Shown here piece by piece: positions 1 to 7,867 of a stretch of 64,000 nt of DNA. Location: positions 1 to 64,000 of IMG/VR virus record IMGVR_UViG_3300046821_000134. The stretch is one strand, 5' to 3'. This stretch comes from a virus. Below the pieces are notes generated by a model that saw only the letters and a list, made by a program, of their open reading frames with translations, did not search any database and was not told the DNA's origin. Position 1 is the stretch's first letter, and the number at the start of each line of letters is the position of its first letter. A program made the position numbers and the translations under genes.

Positions 1-508
1 CGCTGCGTATAGCGTCGAAACTCCCCTCGACCCAACAGCGCAGAAACTGATCTCCGCAATCGGTTTTTAGCGAAAACTTAATCGCCGCAACGGGAGCTAT
101 CGAGCCGTCCCTTGACTGCGCCTCAGCAAGCTGCTTTGTCATGCGTGAAACAAGCCTGAACACGTCAGTCAAACTATCGCAGCCGATTCCGTTAGCCATC
201 TCCAAGAAGTGCTCTCGCCGATTTCTCTCTGCAAGAAGAGCTTCTTGAGTATCAGCAAGTTTCTTGCGCGTGGCGGCGAGTTCAGCCTCTGCAGCAATTA
301 TCTGCGGCCGATACTCTTCCTTTGCAGCCTCGTAGCCGCTCATAAAAGGTGAAGCAAGCTGCTCTTGCGCCTCTTCCAGATCAGCGATCAGGTCACGAAT
401 AATGTGTTTTGGCTTGCGCTCTACTGACCAATCAATCGGATGTCCATGTTCTATGGCGCGCTCGGCTGCGTCTTTCCACGCTTCGAGTAGTTCAGGTGTT
501 GTTTTCAT
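1..508 (-). CDS. Hypothetical coiled-coil protein, 3' end off the window
   Basis: An open frame of 169 codons runs from ATG at 508 to the left edge without a stop, beginning MKTTPELLEAWKDA. Residues about 45-110 are rich in Ala, Glu, Gln and Lys and read as a coiled coil. I do not recognise the family. It is the last visible gene of a tightly packed minus-strand operon. Base composition here looks more GC-rich than genes beyond about 1.2 kb. Confidence 0.7.
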   Translation of the reverse strand, partial: MKTTPELLEAWKDAAERAIEHGHPIDWSVERKPKHIIRDLIADLEEAQEQLASPFMSGYEAAKEEYRPQIIAAEAELAATRKKLADTQEALLAERNRREHFLEMANGIGCDSLTDVFRLVSRMTKQLAEAQSRDGSIAPVAAIKFSLKTDCGDQFLRCWVEGSFDAIRS

Positions 509-509
509 T

Positions 510-671
510 TCAGGCTCCTGTTGCGGCGTGAATGAACGGCTTGATTACGCCCCACAGCCAAGGAACTCCAACTGCGAGTCCCCAGCCGACTACTACTCCG
601 AATATAACAAGCACGACAAGCATTGTCGCTGCGGTGTCTGCGTCAATAAACCCTTTTTGATCGTGTTTCAT
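510..671 (-). CDS. Small single-span membrane protein
   Basis: Encodes 53 residues starting MKHDQKGFIDAD. One hydrophobic segment (about residues 15-38, rich in Val, Gly, Leu and Trp) should span the membrane. I chose ATG at 671 because a purine-rich GGGAGAAGAG site lies just upstream and because it overlaps the stop of the preceding gene as ATGA. A longer frame from 710 would run inside that neighbour. Function unknown. Confidence 0.65.
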   Translation of the reverse strand: MKHDQKGFIDADTAATMLVVLVIFGVVVGWGLAVGVPWLWGVIKPFIHAATGA

Positions 672-841
672 TTCTCTTCTCCCTTCTGCTGCCTCAGCAG
701 CTCCTCGCATTTCTGAGCGGCAAACATTCCAAGTTGTTTTACTACGGCGTACTGGCTCTCAAGTAGCTGAACTCTCTGTCGGAGAAATTCAATCTCTTTG
801 TTCGCTTTTGCAAGTGCGGACTTGTGGCGCGCTGAACTCAT
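668..841 (-). CDS. Small coiled-coil protein (57 aa)
   Basis: A 57-codon gene starting MSSARHKSALAKANKE. Its heptad-like Leu, Ile and Val spacing and high charge suggest a short coiled coil. It overlaps the gene before it and the gene after it by ATGA junctions (838-841 and 668-671), the usual sign of translational coupling in this operon. No family recognised. Confidence 0.6.
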   Translation of the reverse strand: MSSARHKSALAKANKEIEFLRQRVQLLESQYAVVKQLGMFAAQKCEELLRQQKGEEK

Positions 842-1179
842 TTCGCTTCTCCCTCGTCCAGAGCAAGTGCAGCTGCAGCGCGAACAATTGCACGGCGAGT
901 GGCTGCGAACGGATCACCATCAGCGGGCTGTTCTTCCTCGGCAATATTCCGCATGCAGTCGAAAGCCACCGCATAGGGGAAGGTAGTCAGGCACCCGTGC
1001 ATTTCCACATCGAGCCCTAGCTTCACAGCTAACCGCAGCGCATCGCCGTCGTCTTTAAGCGGATTCCAATAGATAGGCTGCCCGTCGATGTCTCGGCGTA
1101 CAACTTTTCCGTCATAAAAAGTTTCGATTTTGAACCCAGCAGCCTTCGCAGCAAGTTCCAACAGTTCACGGTCATTCAT
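838..1179 (-). CDS. Conserved phage protein of unknown function (113 aa)
   Basis: The 113-residue product begins MNDRELLELAAKAAG and contains a WNPLKDDGDALRLAVKL stretch. From memory this resembles small proteins common in proteobacterial phages and prophages that have no assigned function. The start at 1179 overlaps the upstream stop (ATGA). The gene shares the richer GC of the left edge, so it may have arrived by exchange with another phage. Confidence 0.7.
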   Translation of the reverse strand: MNDRELLELAAKAAGFKIETFYDGKVVRRDIDGQPIYWNPLKDDGDALRLAVKLGLDVEMHGCLTTFPYAVAFDCMRNIAEEEQPADGDPFAATRRAIVRAAAALALDEGEAK

Positions 1180-1454
1180 CTCATTCCCCTCTCAACAATA
1201 ACATCCCAATTACGTTCAACAAGTTCTTCAATGATGTTAGTGTAGGATACATTCCCTTGCTTGTCAACACATTTTACGAACAAATGATCGAAACATTCTG
1301 TGACATCTGTTTCCCCAATCACCACTTGCTCTACATCAAATACGGCATCCCCTCGCTTTGTAGGATCATGCCCGTCTCCTGCTATGAATGTGCCGTACAG
1401 ATAGATGTCTGTGTCTCCGTACATCACTTTCACCTCAATTGGCTTCAGGATCAT
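1176..1454 (-). CDS. Hypothetical protein (92 aa)
   Basis: Encodes 92 residues beginning MILKPIEVKVMYGD. I placed the start at ATG 1454 because GGAG lies about 8 nt upstream; the slightly longer TTG-initiated version would place that site inside the gene. Acidic, with no membrane segment and no motif I can name. Coupled by ATGA to the next gene. Confidence 0.65.
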   Translation of the reverse strand: MILKPIEVKVMYGDTDIYLYGTFIAGDGHDPTKRGDAVFDVEQVVIGETDVTECFDHLFVKCVDKQGNVSYTNIIEELVERNWDVIVERGMR

Positions 1455-1484
1455 TATTGTCTCCAAAAATTTGAAATCTGGTTT

Positions 1485-2201
1485 TTATTTGACACTATCG
1501 CTTTGTTTTGTGAACTTTACGCCGCCTGAAATCATATCAAACTCTTGCTGAGTGATGCTACTAAAAGCCTTCACTGCTACAGGGTCTGTAAAGCGATTCC
1601 CATCTAGGAGGCTAATCAATGACACTTTGTTGACCTCAAATTGTGCCAAGATTTGAGGCCCATATACATCGCTGGCAAACCTGTCTCCAATCTGGTAGGT
1701 AACTTCTTTTTCTTCGTAGGGGAGGATGATACAGTAGATAGACTCTTTCATGTTGTAAGCCATAGTTCCACTCCTTGTTTTAATATTGAAACCCCCGTCC
1801 GGATGCTTTCCTACAATCTTACCACGAGCGCCATAGAGGAACAGGACAACATCCCCAACCTTAATCTCTGTCCACTCCTCAACAATAATCTTCCGCTCAG
1901 GGCGTGTTCCCTTGATGGGCTTAGGGCGAGGCTTACGTGGAGTGAATGCAGAACCGCCTTTGGAGAGGGGGCGGAGGTTGGATAGAGCTACATCAATAAT
2001 CACCCCATCGTTAGTTTCTGCTATCACAACTTTATCAACACCCCCGCTGTTGTCAGCCAGTGTGTCTTGGATATGCCATGCCAAGTCTTCATGTACCTTT
2101 TTTCCGTGAACTTTCCAATCAATAAACCCATACATCACATCCTCTTTCAGCGCCCCTGCTCGTTGTGCTTCTTCAACATCTTGAATTGTGGCATTTCTCA
2201 T
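1485..2201 (-). CDS. Hypothetical protein (238 aa)
   Basis: A soluble 238-residue protein starting MRNATIQDVEEAQRAG. A basic Pro/Arg/Lys linker lies at about residues 87-105. It is followed by two short segments with a V-GDVV-F-YG-GKIVG pattern that could be small SH3-like barrels. It is the first gene after the promoter at 2234-2262, with AAGGAGAATAAAC just before the ATG. No family recognised. Confidence 0.75.
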   Translation of the reverse strand: MRNATIQDVEEAQRAGALKEDVMYGFIDWKVHGKKVHEDLAWHIQDTLADNSGGVDKVVIAETNDGVIIDVALSNLRPLSKGGSAFTPRKPRPKPIKGTRPERKIIVEEWTEIKVGDVVLFLYGARGKIVGKHPDGGFNIKTRSGTMAYNMKESIYCIILPYEEKEVTYQIGDRFASDVYGPQILAQFEVNKVSLISLLDGNRFTDPVAVKAFSSITQQEFDMISGGVKFTKQSDSVK

Positions 2202-2233
2202 GTTTATTCTCCTTGTGGCTAATGTGTGAATGT

Positions 2234-2256
2234 AATATAGCCCTCTTTCGAGGGCT
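2234..2256 (-). terminator. Hairpin after thyX, overlapping the promoter
   Basis: AGCCCTC-GAAA-GAGGGCT on the minus strand, nine bases after the thyX stop, followed by TATATT rather than a pure T run. It may be a weak terminator for thyX transcripts. The same bases form the spacer of the next promoter. Confidence 0.5.
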
Positions 2257-2262
2257 TGTCAA
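2234..2262 (-). promoter_or_regulatory. Sigma70 promoter with a hairpin as spacer
   Basis: On the minus strand TTGACA (2257-2262), 17 nt, TATATT (2234-2239). The spacer is almost entirely an inverted repeat (stem GCCCTC/GAGGGC, loop GAAA). It lies between thyX and the 238-residue gene and should drive the left-hand genes. Confidence 0.75.
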
Positions 2263-2265
2263 GAG

Positions 2266-2940
2266 TTATTTCAATGGGAAGGCTTTGTTAATCTGCTCTG
2301 CAATAAGAGTAGCAAGGATGACATGCTCCTTCTGCGTAACACCTGCTTCCATTCTTACTTCAAGATAATGAAGCCAGCTACGAATTGTCCCATTCACATA
2401 CAGACGAGACATAGTGAGCCCTTCTGGGAGAATTACACGAGCCACTTCCTTAGCTATCCCTGCTTTGATAGCCCACTTGTATCTCTCCTTCACAAGAGAC
2501 AAAATTTCTTCTTGAATACTCTTCCACTCAGCGTTGATAAAACGTTCTTCTTCGTTGTCAGGTTTGTCCAAGTCAATCTCTAAGCTATTCTGACGATTCT
2601 TCGTATCTTGGATACGACATTCACGAATACAGAAGGAATTCTCTAACGCAGAAACATCTTGATACCTTTGACTAAACTCTTGAAAGCTGAAGGAACGATG
2701 TCGCAAGAGCTGGCGGGCAATATCTCTTGGAGCTTCCACTTCAACAACCGCATTCGCCATCTCCAGCGGACTCCAGTGCTTATACTTGACGAGATAACTC
2801 AGGAGCTTGTCTGCTGTATCCATGTTCAATTGATTAGACGGATTGCTCACTCTTGCGCAATAGGCTACAAGTTCTTTAGCATCATCAATCCCCTCTACAA
2901 CAGGAGTTGTCACTGCAATTAGTTTTGCTTTAAATGTCAC
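2266..2940 (-). CDS. thyX: Flavin-dependent thymidylate synthase ThyX
   Basis: Makes dTMP from dUMP using methylene-tetrahydrofolate and reduced FAD, replacing ThyA without needing dihydrofolate reductase. The 224-residue length is normal. The ThyX signature is present as RHRSFSFQEFSQRY (about residues 80-93; RHR, seven residues, then Ser), which binds FAD and dUMP. The C-terminal half keeps R-LPEGL-----VNGTIRSWLHYLEVR, typical of the tetramer interface. It lies in the nucleotide-synthesis side of the early region with the ribonucleotide reductase. Confidence 0.95.
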   Translation of the reverse strand: MTFKAKLIAVTTPVVEGIDDAKELVAYCARVSNPSNQLNMDTADKLLSYLVKYKHWSPLEMANAVVEVEAPRDIARQLLRHRSFSFQEFSQRYQDVSALENSFCIRECRIQDTKNRQNSLEIDLDKPDNEEERFINAEWKSIQEEILSLVKERYKWAIKAGIAKEVARVILPEGLTMSRLYVNGTIRSWLHYLEVRMEAGVTQKEHVILATLIAEQINKAFPLK

Positions 2941-2942
2941 GT

Positions 2943-3236
2943 CTAATCCTTTCCTTTATCCAATACATCAACATCTGATGCCAACACCGAGAACATATTA
3001 ACCACCTTCTTCTCATAGTGCTTCCCAGAGCTGCGCTCAATAGGCAGCAAATCCAACACTACACTCTTTGTGTAAGCTAGCTTGCTTCTGCCTATAATCT
3101 GACATGGCACCATGACAATATCCCCTATCTCCATCTCAGCCCCCGTATCCGTCCCATTGAGGGGATAACTTACTAATCTTCCCTGTGCCCAATACACCCC
3201 ATTCACTGTAAGGTTTTGGCACTCTCTTCTGTGCAT
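2943..3236 (-). CDS. Hypothetical protein, possibly the second half of a frameshifted gene
   Basis: The open frame gives up to 97 residues starting MHRRECQNLTVNGVYW. No convincing ribosome site precedes ATG 3236. The frame overlaps another one (3136-3318) by about 100 nt, and the two would join by a +1 shift near 3225 into a more natural product (…VISDTIQNAQK then …CQNLTVNGVYWAQGR). Either two overlapping genes exist, or one gene is broken by a real or sequencing frameshift. Function unknown. Confidence 0.5.
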   Translation of the reverse strand: MHRRECQNLTVNGVYWAQGRLVSYPLNGTDTGAEMEIGDIVMVPCQIIGRSKLAYTKSVVLDLLPIERSSGKHYEKKVVNMFSVLASDVDVLDKGKD

Positions 3237-3318
3237 TCTGTATTGTATCAGAGATTACATACACAAATTCAACAGTGTATGGAACGTGATCTGAGCAGCG
3301 GAACTCAAATAGGAACAT
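3136..3318 (-). CDS. Small hypothetical protein overlapping two neighbours
   Basis: ATG 3318 (MFLFEFRCSDHVPYT) lies just inside the end of the upstream gene, suggesting coupling. It gives 60 residues. The N-terminal 35 residues look like real protein; the tail past about 3225 looks less so, while the alternative frame looks better there. See the 2943-3236 entry for the frameshift reading. Confidence 0.4.
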   Translation of the reverse strand: MFLFEFRCSDHVPYTVEFVYVISDTIQNAQKRVPKPYSEWGVLGTGKISKLSPQWDGYGG

Positions 3319-3682
3319 TGTAGCTCTCATTCATTGTGTTCCAAGCAGCACACAACATACGTTCAATCCTATCAAACTCTGGTGCGTCTGTAAGCTGCTC
3401 TGGAGAAATTCCAGCTTGTACACGGGGCCAAAGATCACCAACAATCTGCCCACCCAACTCCACTTCACAATGAATAGCATCCACAGCGTGTGGAAATACA
3501 AGGCGCATATTGCTAAACCTTACCCAAAAAAGAGGCGGCTTATCGTTACACGTACAATCATAGTTGCTATACTTTGGTATACGGCAAACGTAGTATTTGT
3601 ATTTGTAGTCTAGCGCAAGGGGATCATTATACACCTTCCACCCCTGCCCTACAAGAATGTCTTTCAATTGGTCGAATCTCAT
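3305..3682 (-). CDS. Hypothetical protein (125 aa)
   Basis: Encodes 125 soluble residues starting MRFDQLKDILVGQGWK, with AGGAGAGAAAG directly upstream. A C-x-C pair lies near residue 43. The fold pattern (short helix, then a strand-rich body) cannot be assigned to a family from sequence alone. It is the first of a close series of small genes upstream of thyX. Confidence 0.7.
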   Translation of the reverse strand: MRFDQLKDILVGQGWKVYNDPLALDYKYKYYVCRIPKYSNYDCTCNDKPPLFWVRFSNMRLVFPHAVDAIHCEVELGGQIVGDLWPRVQAGISPEQLTDAPEFDRIERMLCAAWNTMNESYNVPI

Positions 3683-3691
3683 CTTTCTCTC

Positions 3692-3925
3692 CTAAAACAG
3701 CCAATAAGCAATCTTGTTCGTAATCGTCTTTGCTACATTTGCACCAAACACTTTACGAATCAGTTTGTACAGCTTGCCCCCTTTAGAAGCATTCTGCCTT
3801 CCCTCAAACGATGCCATTTGCCAAGCATCCTTCGATGCACGATAGCAAGTAGCCTTGAGAAAAGGAGTGGGGCAGTCGCCAAGCATGTTGCTTCCTTTTG
3901 TTTTCCACCATTCATTGTATTTCAT
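3692..3925 (-). CDS. Hypothetical basic protein (77 aa)
   Basis: A basic 77-residue product starting MKYNEWWKTKGSN, with AGGAAAG upstream. The C-terminal half is Lys/Ala-rich and amphipathic. It overlaps the preceding gene by 4 nt (ATGA). No family recognised. Confidence 0.6.
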   Translation of the reverse strand: MKYNEWWKTKGSNMLGDCPTPFLKATCYRASKDAWQMASFEGRQNASKGGKLYKLIRKVFGANVAKTITNKIAYWLF

Positions 3926-4272
3926 GGTTTCTTTCCTTTCTTTGGTAGTACAACACGCTCCACTTTGTCGTCAATGTAATGGAGGCGAGCTTCCTCGATA
4001 AAAAGGCTAGCCGCCATCTCGGAAAGAGGGATGCCTGCATATTGTGGCACATCCTTCCCATCCTCTATGCTTAAATAAGAGTACCACCGCTCTCCGCAAC
4101 ACTCACACCAATCCTCCCCTGATTCCTCTAAAATTGAGGCAGACCTTGCAATAGCGTCTTCTGCATTTTCGCCTTGTATAAATACAAGGTGTGCAACATT
4201 GTCATCGACAATAAAATAGCCACCACTATTGTTTTGATGGAAACAGAACCATTTCAAGTTGTTTTTGCTCAC
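3922..4272 (-). CDS. Conserved phage protein with Cys cluster (116 aa)
   Basis: GTG start at 4272 behind AGGAGG. The N-terminus WFCFHQNNSGGYFI and the cluster WCECCGERWYSYL (about residues 55-68) match, from memory, a widespread phage family of unknown function (DUF7296-like). The paired cysteines could bind a metal. No enzymatic motif is visible. Confidence 0.75.
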   Translation of the reverse strand: MSKNNLKWFCFHQNNSGGYFIVDDNVAHLVFIQGENAEDAIARSASILEESGEDWCECCGERWYSYLSIEDGKDVPQYAGIPLSEMAASLFIEEARLHYIDDKVERVVLPKKGKKP

Positions 4273-4281
4273 AATTTCCTC

Positions 4282-4467
4282 CTATTTCTCAACAATAAAA
4301 CAACGAACACATGACTGCCCTTGCCCTGCAAAAGCTGTCAACACATCCTTGATGATGAATTCATTCGTTAGATGGTCTTCAGCATCATATTCTACAAGGC
4401 TTGTTGCTGGCCTACCATTCTTTTTCTTCTTATCCTTGTATTGCACCACCACTTGTTTTGTAATCAT
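4282..4467 (-). CDS. Small hypothetical protein (61 aa)
   Basis: A 61-residue product starting MITKQVVVQYKDKKKK, with AAAGGAGGAAT directly before the ATG. Lys-rich at the start, with two Cys near the C-terminus. No family recognised. Confidence 0.6.
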   Translation of the reverse strand: MITKQVVVQYKDKKKKNGRPATSLVEYDAEDHLTNEFIIKDVLTAFAGQGQSCVRCFIVEK

Positions 4468-4476
4468 ATTCCTCCT

Positions 4477-4932
4477 TTAGAAGCTCATCCCAAAGCCAAC
4501 AGAAACAAACCCACTGCTCTTGCCCACTGTAGGTACTACAATCACCTCTACGTGATGTGTCTTAGTGGCCTGCCAGAGAATGCTTCCAGCCCCAAGCAAC
4601 GGAGCCTTAGTGGGCATCTCCTTGCTGTTATATCCACTCACTAACCCAACCAAAGCCCCTGCAGAGACGTTCCCGATCTTCAATGGACGAGCTGTATAGC
4701 CCGCAAACGTTGATTGCTTGAAGTGGCTGTTCTTCATTGTGCCAAATGTGAGGCCATTGTCAAGAACAATCTTCACACAATTCGTCTCGGTGTTCCAATC
4801 ATGCCCATAGCGATTTTTCTCTTGGAAATGCTTCACTGTAGGGAAATATGTTACATCACCAAGGGTGATGTTTTCTGCAGCGAACGTCAGTGAACTACAG
4901 AGAACAAGCATGGAAGCGATAAGTGTTTTCAT
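4477..4932 (-). CDS. Secreted or periplasmic protein (151 aa)
   Basis: Has a clear signal peptide: a short basic start, a hydrophobic core (LIASMLVLCSSLTFA) and a probable cleavage after Ala at about residue 18. The mature part is about 130 residues and Gly-rich at its end (VSVGFGMSF), a pattern that could be a small beta structure. It has its own promoter (4964-4991), so it may be expressed early. Role unknown; an envelope-modifying protein is one guess. Confidence 0.7.
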   Translation of the reverse strand: MKTLIASMLVLCSSLTFAAENITLGDVTYFPTVKHFQEKNRYGHDWNTETNCVKIVLDNGLTFGTMKNSHFKQSTFAGYTARPLKIGNVSAGALVGLVSGYNSKEMPTKAPLLGAGSILWQATKTHHVEVIVVPTVGKSSGFVSVGFGMSF

Positions 4933-4963
4933 GGAAGGCTCCTTAGAAAGAGTGTGTAATGTG

Positions 4964-4991
4964 ATTATACATACAATTCCTAAGGAGTCAA
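4964..4991 (-). promoter_or_regulatory. Sigma70 promoter
   Basis: Minus strand TTGACT (4986-4991), 16 nt, TATAAT (4964-4969), reading toward the secreted protein at 4477-4932. Confidence 0.8.
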
Positions 4992-5022
4992 GAAATACCT
5001 CAGAAATTTCAATTCAGCTTCT

Positions 5023-5889
5023 CTACAAATCAACAATCACAAAATTGGGATTAAAGTTTTCATATCCCACAGGATAGCACACCACCCTTGTCTTGTCAAT
5101 CTCGTAATCGCTAACATTGTGTGTATGCCCATGCACCCACAGAGGTAGATTATCCCTGTCAAACATCAATTCTGTTAGGTCTGACCAATAGTAGGCGCTG
5201 GAGGAGCTTGCCCTATAATGCTGCGAAATACTATTATAGCACGGAGCATGATGTGTTACAACCACGCATTTCTTATCTGCGGAGTTATCCAGCACATGCT
5301 TGATGTAATCCCGGCTACGTTGATGCTCTCGTAGCCACACGTTAGGCGTCAGCTTCTTGATGTACTGAAAATCATTCATTGCACGCGTGCTATCCATAAT
5401 AGCGAATGGGCTGTGCTTGTTCATGTCTGTCCACAGCGTAGCTCCTATGAAGCGTAAGCCTTCCAGATCAACGAAAGAGTTCTCAAGGATGTGCAGGTTG
5501 TACAGCCCTTGTTCCTGCTTCAAGCGTTCAGCCTTGGCGTGCCATGTGCCATAGAGGGTGTGCCATGACTCGTGATTTCCGATTACCACAACAGCGTGCT
5601 TGAACAAAGAGCAAACGTGCGTAATCCAAGAGCAGCTGTGAAAGCCAAACATCTTGTGCTCTGTCCAGAGGTCTCCTGCAAGAATAAGGATTCCTTCTGG
5701 ATCAGGCGGGGGAATGGACTTGAACATCCCTTGCAAGAATAGAGCATTGATGGCTCTCTGATGCCATACCCCTTCCTCCTTAGCTAGCTTGACAGCATTG
5801 CGAGTGGAAGGACGAGTGTATGTCCCTCCAAAGACGTGATGCACGATGGAATCAAGGTGTAGGTCAGAGGTGATGTATAGGCGTGGCAT
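5023..5889 (-). CDS. Calcineurin-like metallophosphoesterase
   Basis: A 288-residue two-metal phosphoesterase. The family motifs appear in order: SDLHLD near residue 8 (D-x-H), LAGDLW near 70 (G-D), IGNHESW near 100 (G-N-H-E), VTHHAPC near 215 and HGHTHN near 255. Phage members hydrolyse nucleotide or nucleic-acid phosphates; the substrate cannot be read from sequence. It has its own promoter (5920-5948) just after the reductase terminator. Confidence 0.9.
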   Translation of the reverse strand: MPRLYITSDLHLDSIVHHVFGGTYTRPSTRNAVKLAKEEGVWHQRAINALFLQGMFKSIPPPDPEGILILAGDLWTEHKMFGFHSCSWITHVCSLFKHAVVVIGNHESWHTLYGTWHAKAERLKQEQGLYNLHILENSFVDLEGLRFIGATLWTDMNKHSPFAIMDSTRAMNDFQYIKKLTPNVWLREHQRSRDYIKHVLDNSADKKCVVVTHHAPCYNSISQHYRASSSSAYYWSDLTELMFDRDNLPLWVHGHTHNVSDYEIDKTRVVCYPVGYENFNPNFVIVDL

Positions 5890-5919
5890 TAGGCTTCCTT
5901 TGTTGAGGACATGCTGCGG

Positions 5920-5948
5920 AGTGTATATGAGGAAATTGTGTGTGTCAA
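5920..5948 (-). promoter_or_regulatory. Sigma70 promoter
   Basis: Minus strand TTGACA (5943-5948), 17 nt, TACACT (5920-5925), directed at the metallophosphoesterase. Confidence 0.7.
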
Positions 5949-5970
5949 GTGGAATGTTGATGCAAGAGGG

Positions 5971-5996
5971 AAAAGCCCCGCCTAACGGCGGGGCTT
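5971..5996 (-). terminator. Intrinsic terminator after ribonucleotide reductase
   Basis: Stem AAGCCCCGCC/GGCGGGGCTT with a 4-nt loop, then TTTT on the minus strand, 14 nt after the reductase stop. Confidence 0.9.
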
Positions 5997-6009
5997 GGGT
6001 TAAATTATA

Positions 6010-7592
6010 TCATCCACACTTACTGGTGCCACAATTGGTGCATTTCTGGCAGCCTTCCTCGTACACCACCTTTCCCCCGCACTCTGAGCATGCAATACCT
6101 TTGGCTACCTCCCCGTTCTTGATGAACGTGCTCAAGTACTTACGAATAGCAAACAAGAAGCTACCAATGAACACATCTTCCACTTGCTCAAGGGTGGACA
6201 CTACGCTTGTCACCTTCACACCGTGCCGTAGGTTAAGGCTAATTGCTCTAGCAATCTTGCTTGGGTTATTGTCCCCAACAACTTTCTGCTCAATCTCCTG
6301 CACAAACTTCTCAGGAACTCCTTTTGTACGTGCCAGATTGAACAACAAGTCTACTGCGTTTTGTGTTGTCACCCCCTTCTCTGAGTGATTGGTGTGTACA
6401 AACAAGGCCACGGGTTTGCTGTTATCTTCCGTTAAGATGGCTGTAACGTACCACTTCTTACCTTCTGCTTTCAATCGCTTTACGACAGCAGGAAGGCTAT
6501 CAGGGAGCTTTACATCATCAAGGATAATTTCCTCATCTTCTTGTTGATCGTCCTTTGCCGATAGAACACTTGCCATAGTACCAGACCGATAAGTAGTGAA
6601 TCCCTTGATGAAGCCGGTGTTGTAGACATCAAGATACAAGTCCTTGAACTGTTCATAGCCATACTCATACGGCAGATTCACAGTTTTGCTACAAGCGGAG
6701 TCGGTGTATTTAGCAAACACCTTCAGGCTTTCAACGTGGTCAGAAACACCTAGTTGCGTTGTGGTTGCTGCCCACTCAGCACTTGCATCCCATTCTCCAC
6801 GCTCCTTCAGCCAGCGTACAGCGTAGTCCTCGCAAGGAACTTCTTTTAGTAGTCCTCGGTTCTTGTCTATCTTGTACGTCACACCATTAAATACACCCTT
6901 CAGGATTGGTTCATCCCCTTCCTTCGTCTCCTTGAAGATTTCTGTCTCATACCACTGCCCCTCAAACCAACGAGGACATGCGTGAGCAATCTCCTCCGGC
7001 ATCACTGGAACAATAACTGTACGGATGTATTCCGGCATGAAGACAGGTTCAATACCTCCAGACACAATGTTTGCAAGGATACTTGTATTTCCAGTTGGTT
7101 GCTGAGACAGCAAGCTTGAGTTACGGATGCCCGTTGTACGCAGCTTCTGCATGTAGTCCTCATTCAGTCCGAGATTCTGGATGAATGGGGCTTTAGCGTG
7201 TTCTTCAGGGTTACAATACTTGAACATCCCTTTCTCAATAGCCAAGTCAATAGATGCTTCGTAGGCTGCAATAGCGTAAGCCTTGGAAACTTCCTCACAC
7301 AGCCGGTTAGCCTCTTTAGAACCAAAGCGCACCTTGAGCATGAACAGGGCACTACCAACGCCCATCAAGCCAACTCCTACACGACGCTTATTGCGCATTG
7401 AATCAATGTACTGAGGCAGCGGGGCATTTGAGTATTCATTCACATTATCCAAGAACCTTACCATGTACTTCGTGTGCTTCTTGATGCCTTCGATATCGAA
7501 CTTACGAACGCCATTTTCCTCTGTCACAAATTGTGTGAGGTTGATACTACCCAAGCAGCATATACCGCCCGGGGCTAAAACCTGCTCTCCAC
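6010..7592 (-). CDS. nrdJ: Class II ribonucleotide reductase, exon 2
   Basis: Second exon of the B12-dependent ribonucleotide reductase. After intron removal it begins with the last two bases of the catalytic Cys codon and continues GEQVLAPGGICCLGSINL, the class II active-site region. The C-terminus carries a Cys-rich tail (CSECGG then CQKCTNCGTSKCG) of the kind that shuttles electrons to the active site in NrdJ-type enzymes. Joining 8813-7868 to 7592-6010 gives 2529 nt, an exact 842-codon frame. No small radical subunit gene is in the window, as expected for class II. The frame can be read as a separate protein up to 7758, but that part is intron. Confidence 0.92.
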
Positions 7593-7867
7593 CGCTTATG
7601 TTACGGATACATCGTTTCCATGTACCCTCTGCATGTCCCCATGCAGGCCAGACTATATCACAACCCGCGAGGGGTTTCTCCCATTTCGAGGTCACTTGGC
7701 CCCTACGGCTTTCGCCTAGTCGTTGCACGTTCTCCACTGCCATTACTTTCGCATACAAACGGTACTCGTGTTTGTGGAGCTTCGCTCAGGATTGACTGTT
7801 CTAGTCTTCCCCTGAATTAGAGAGATTGTTCAAAAGCAATCGCTTGCTTAGGCCGCTAGTTTTGTTA
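7593..7867 (-). ncRNA. Group I self-splicing intron in the ribonucleotide reductase gene
   Basis: 275 nt without its own ORF. The group I core is visible on the minus strand: AATCCTGAGC (P3/P4 region, about 7761-7770), ACGACTA (near 7698) and GATATAGTC (near 7647). The last two form the P7 guanosine site. The 5' splice follows a U and the intron ends in G, as group I chemistry needs. Splicing there restores Asn-Pro-Cys-Gly-Glu, the class II active-site motif, with the Cys codon split T|GT. Confidence 0.93.

Noticed and set aside
7593-7758. N-terminal extension of the second reductase frame as a separate protein start
   Set aside because: This part is translated group I intron; the true product starts upstream in exon 1.
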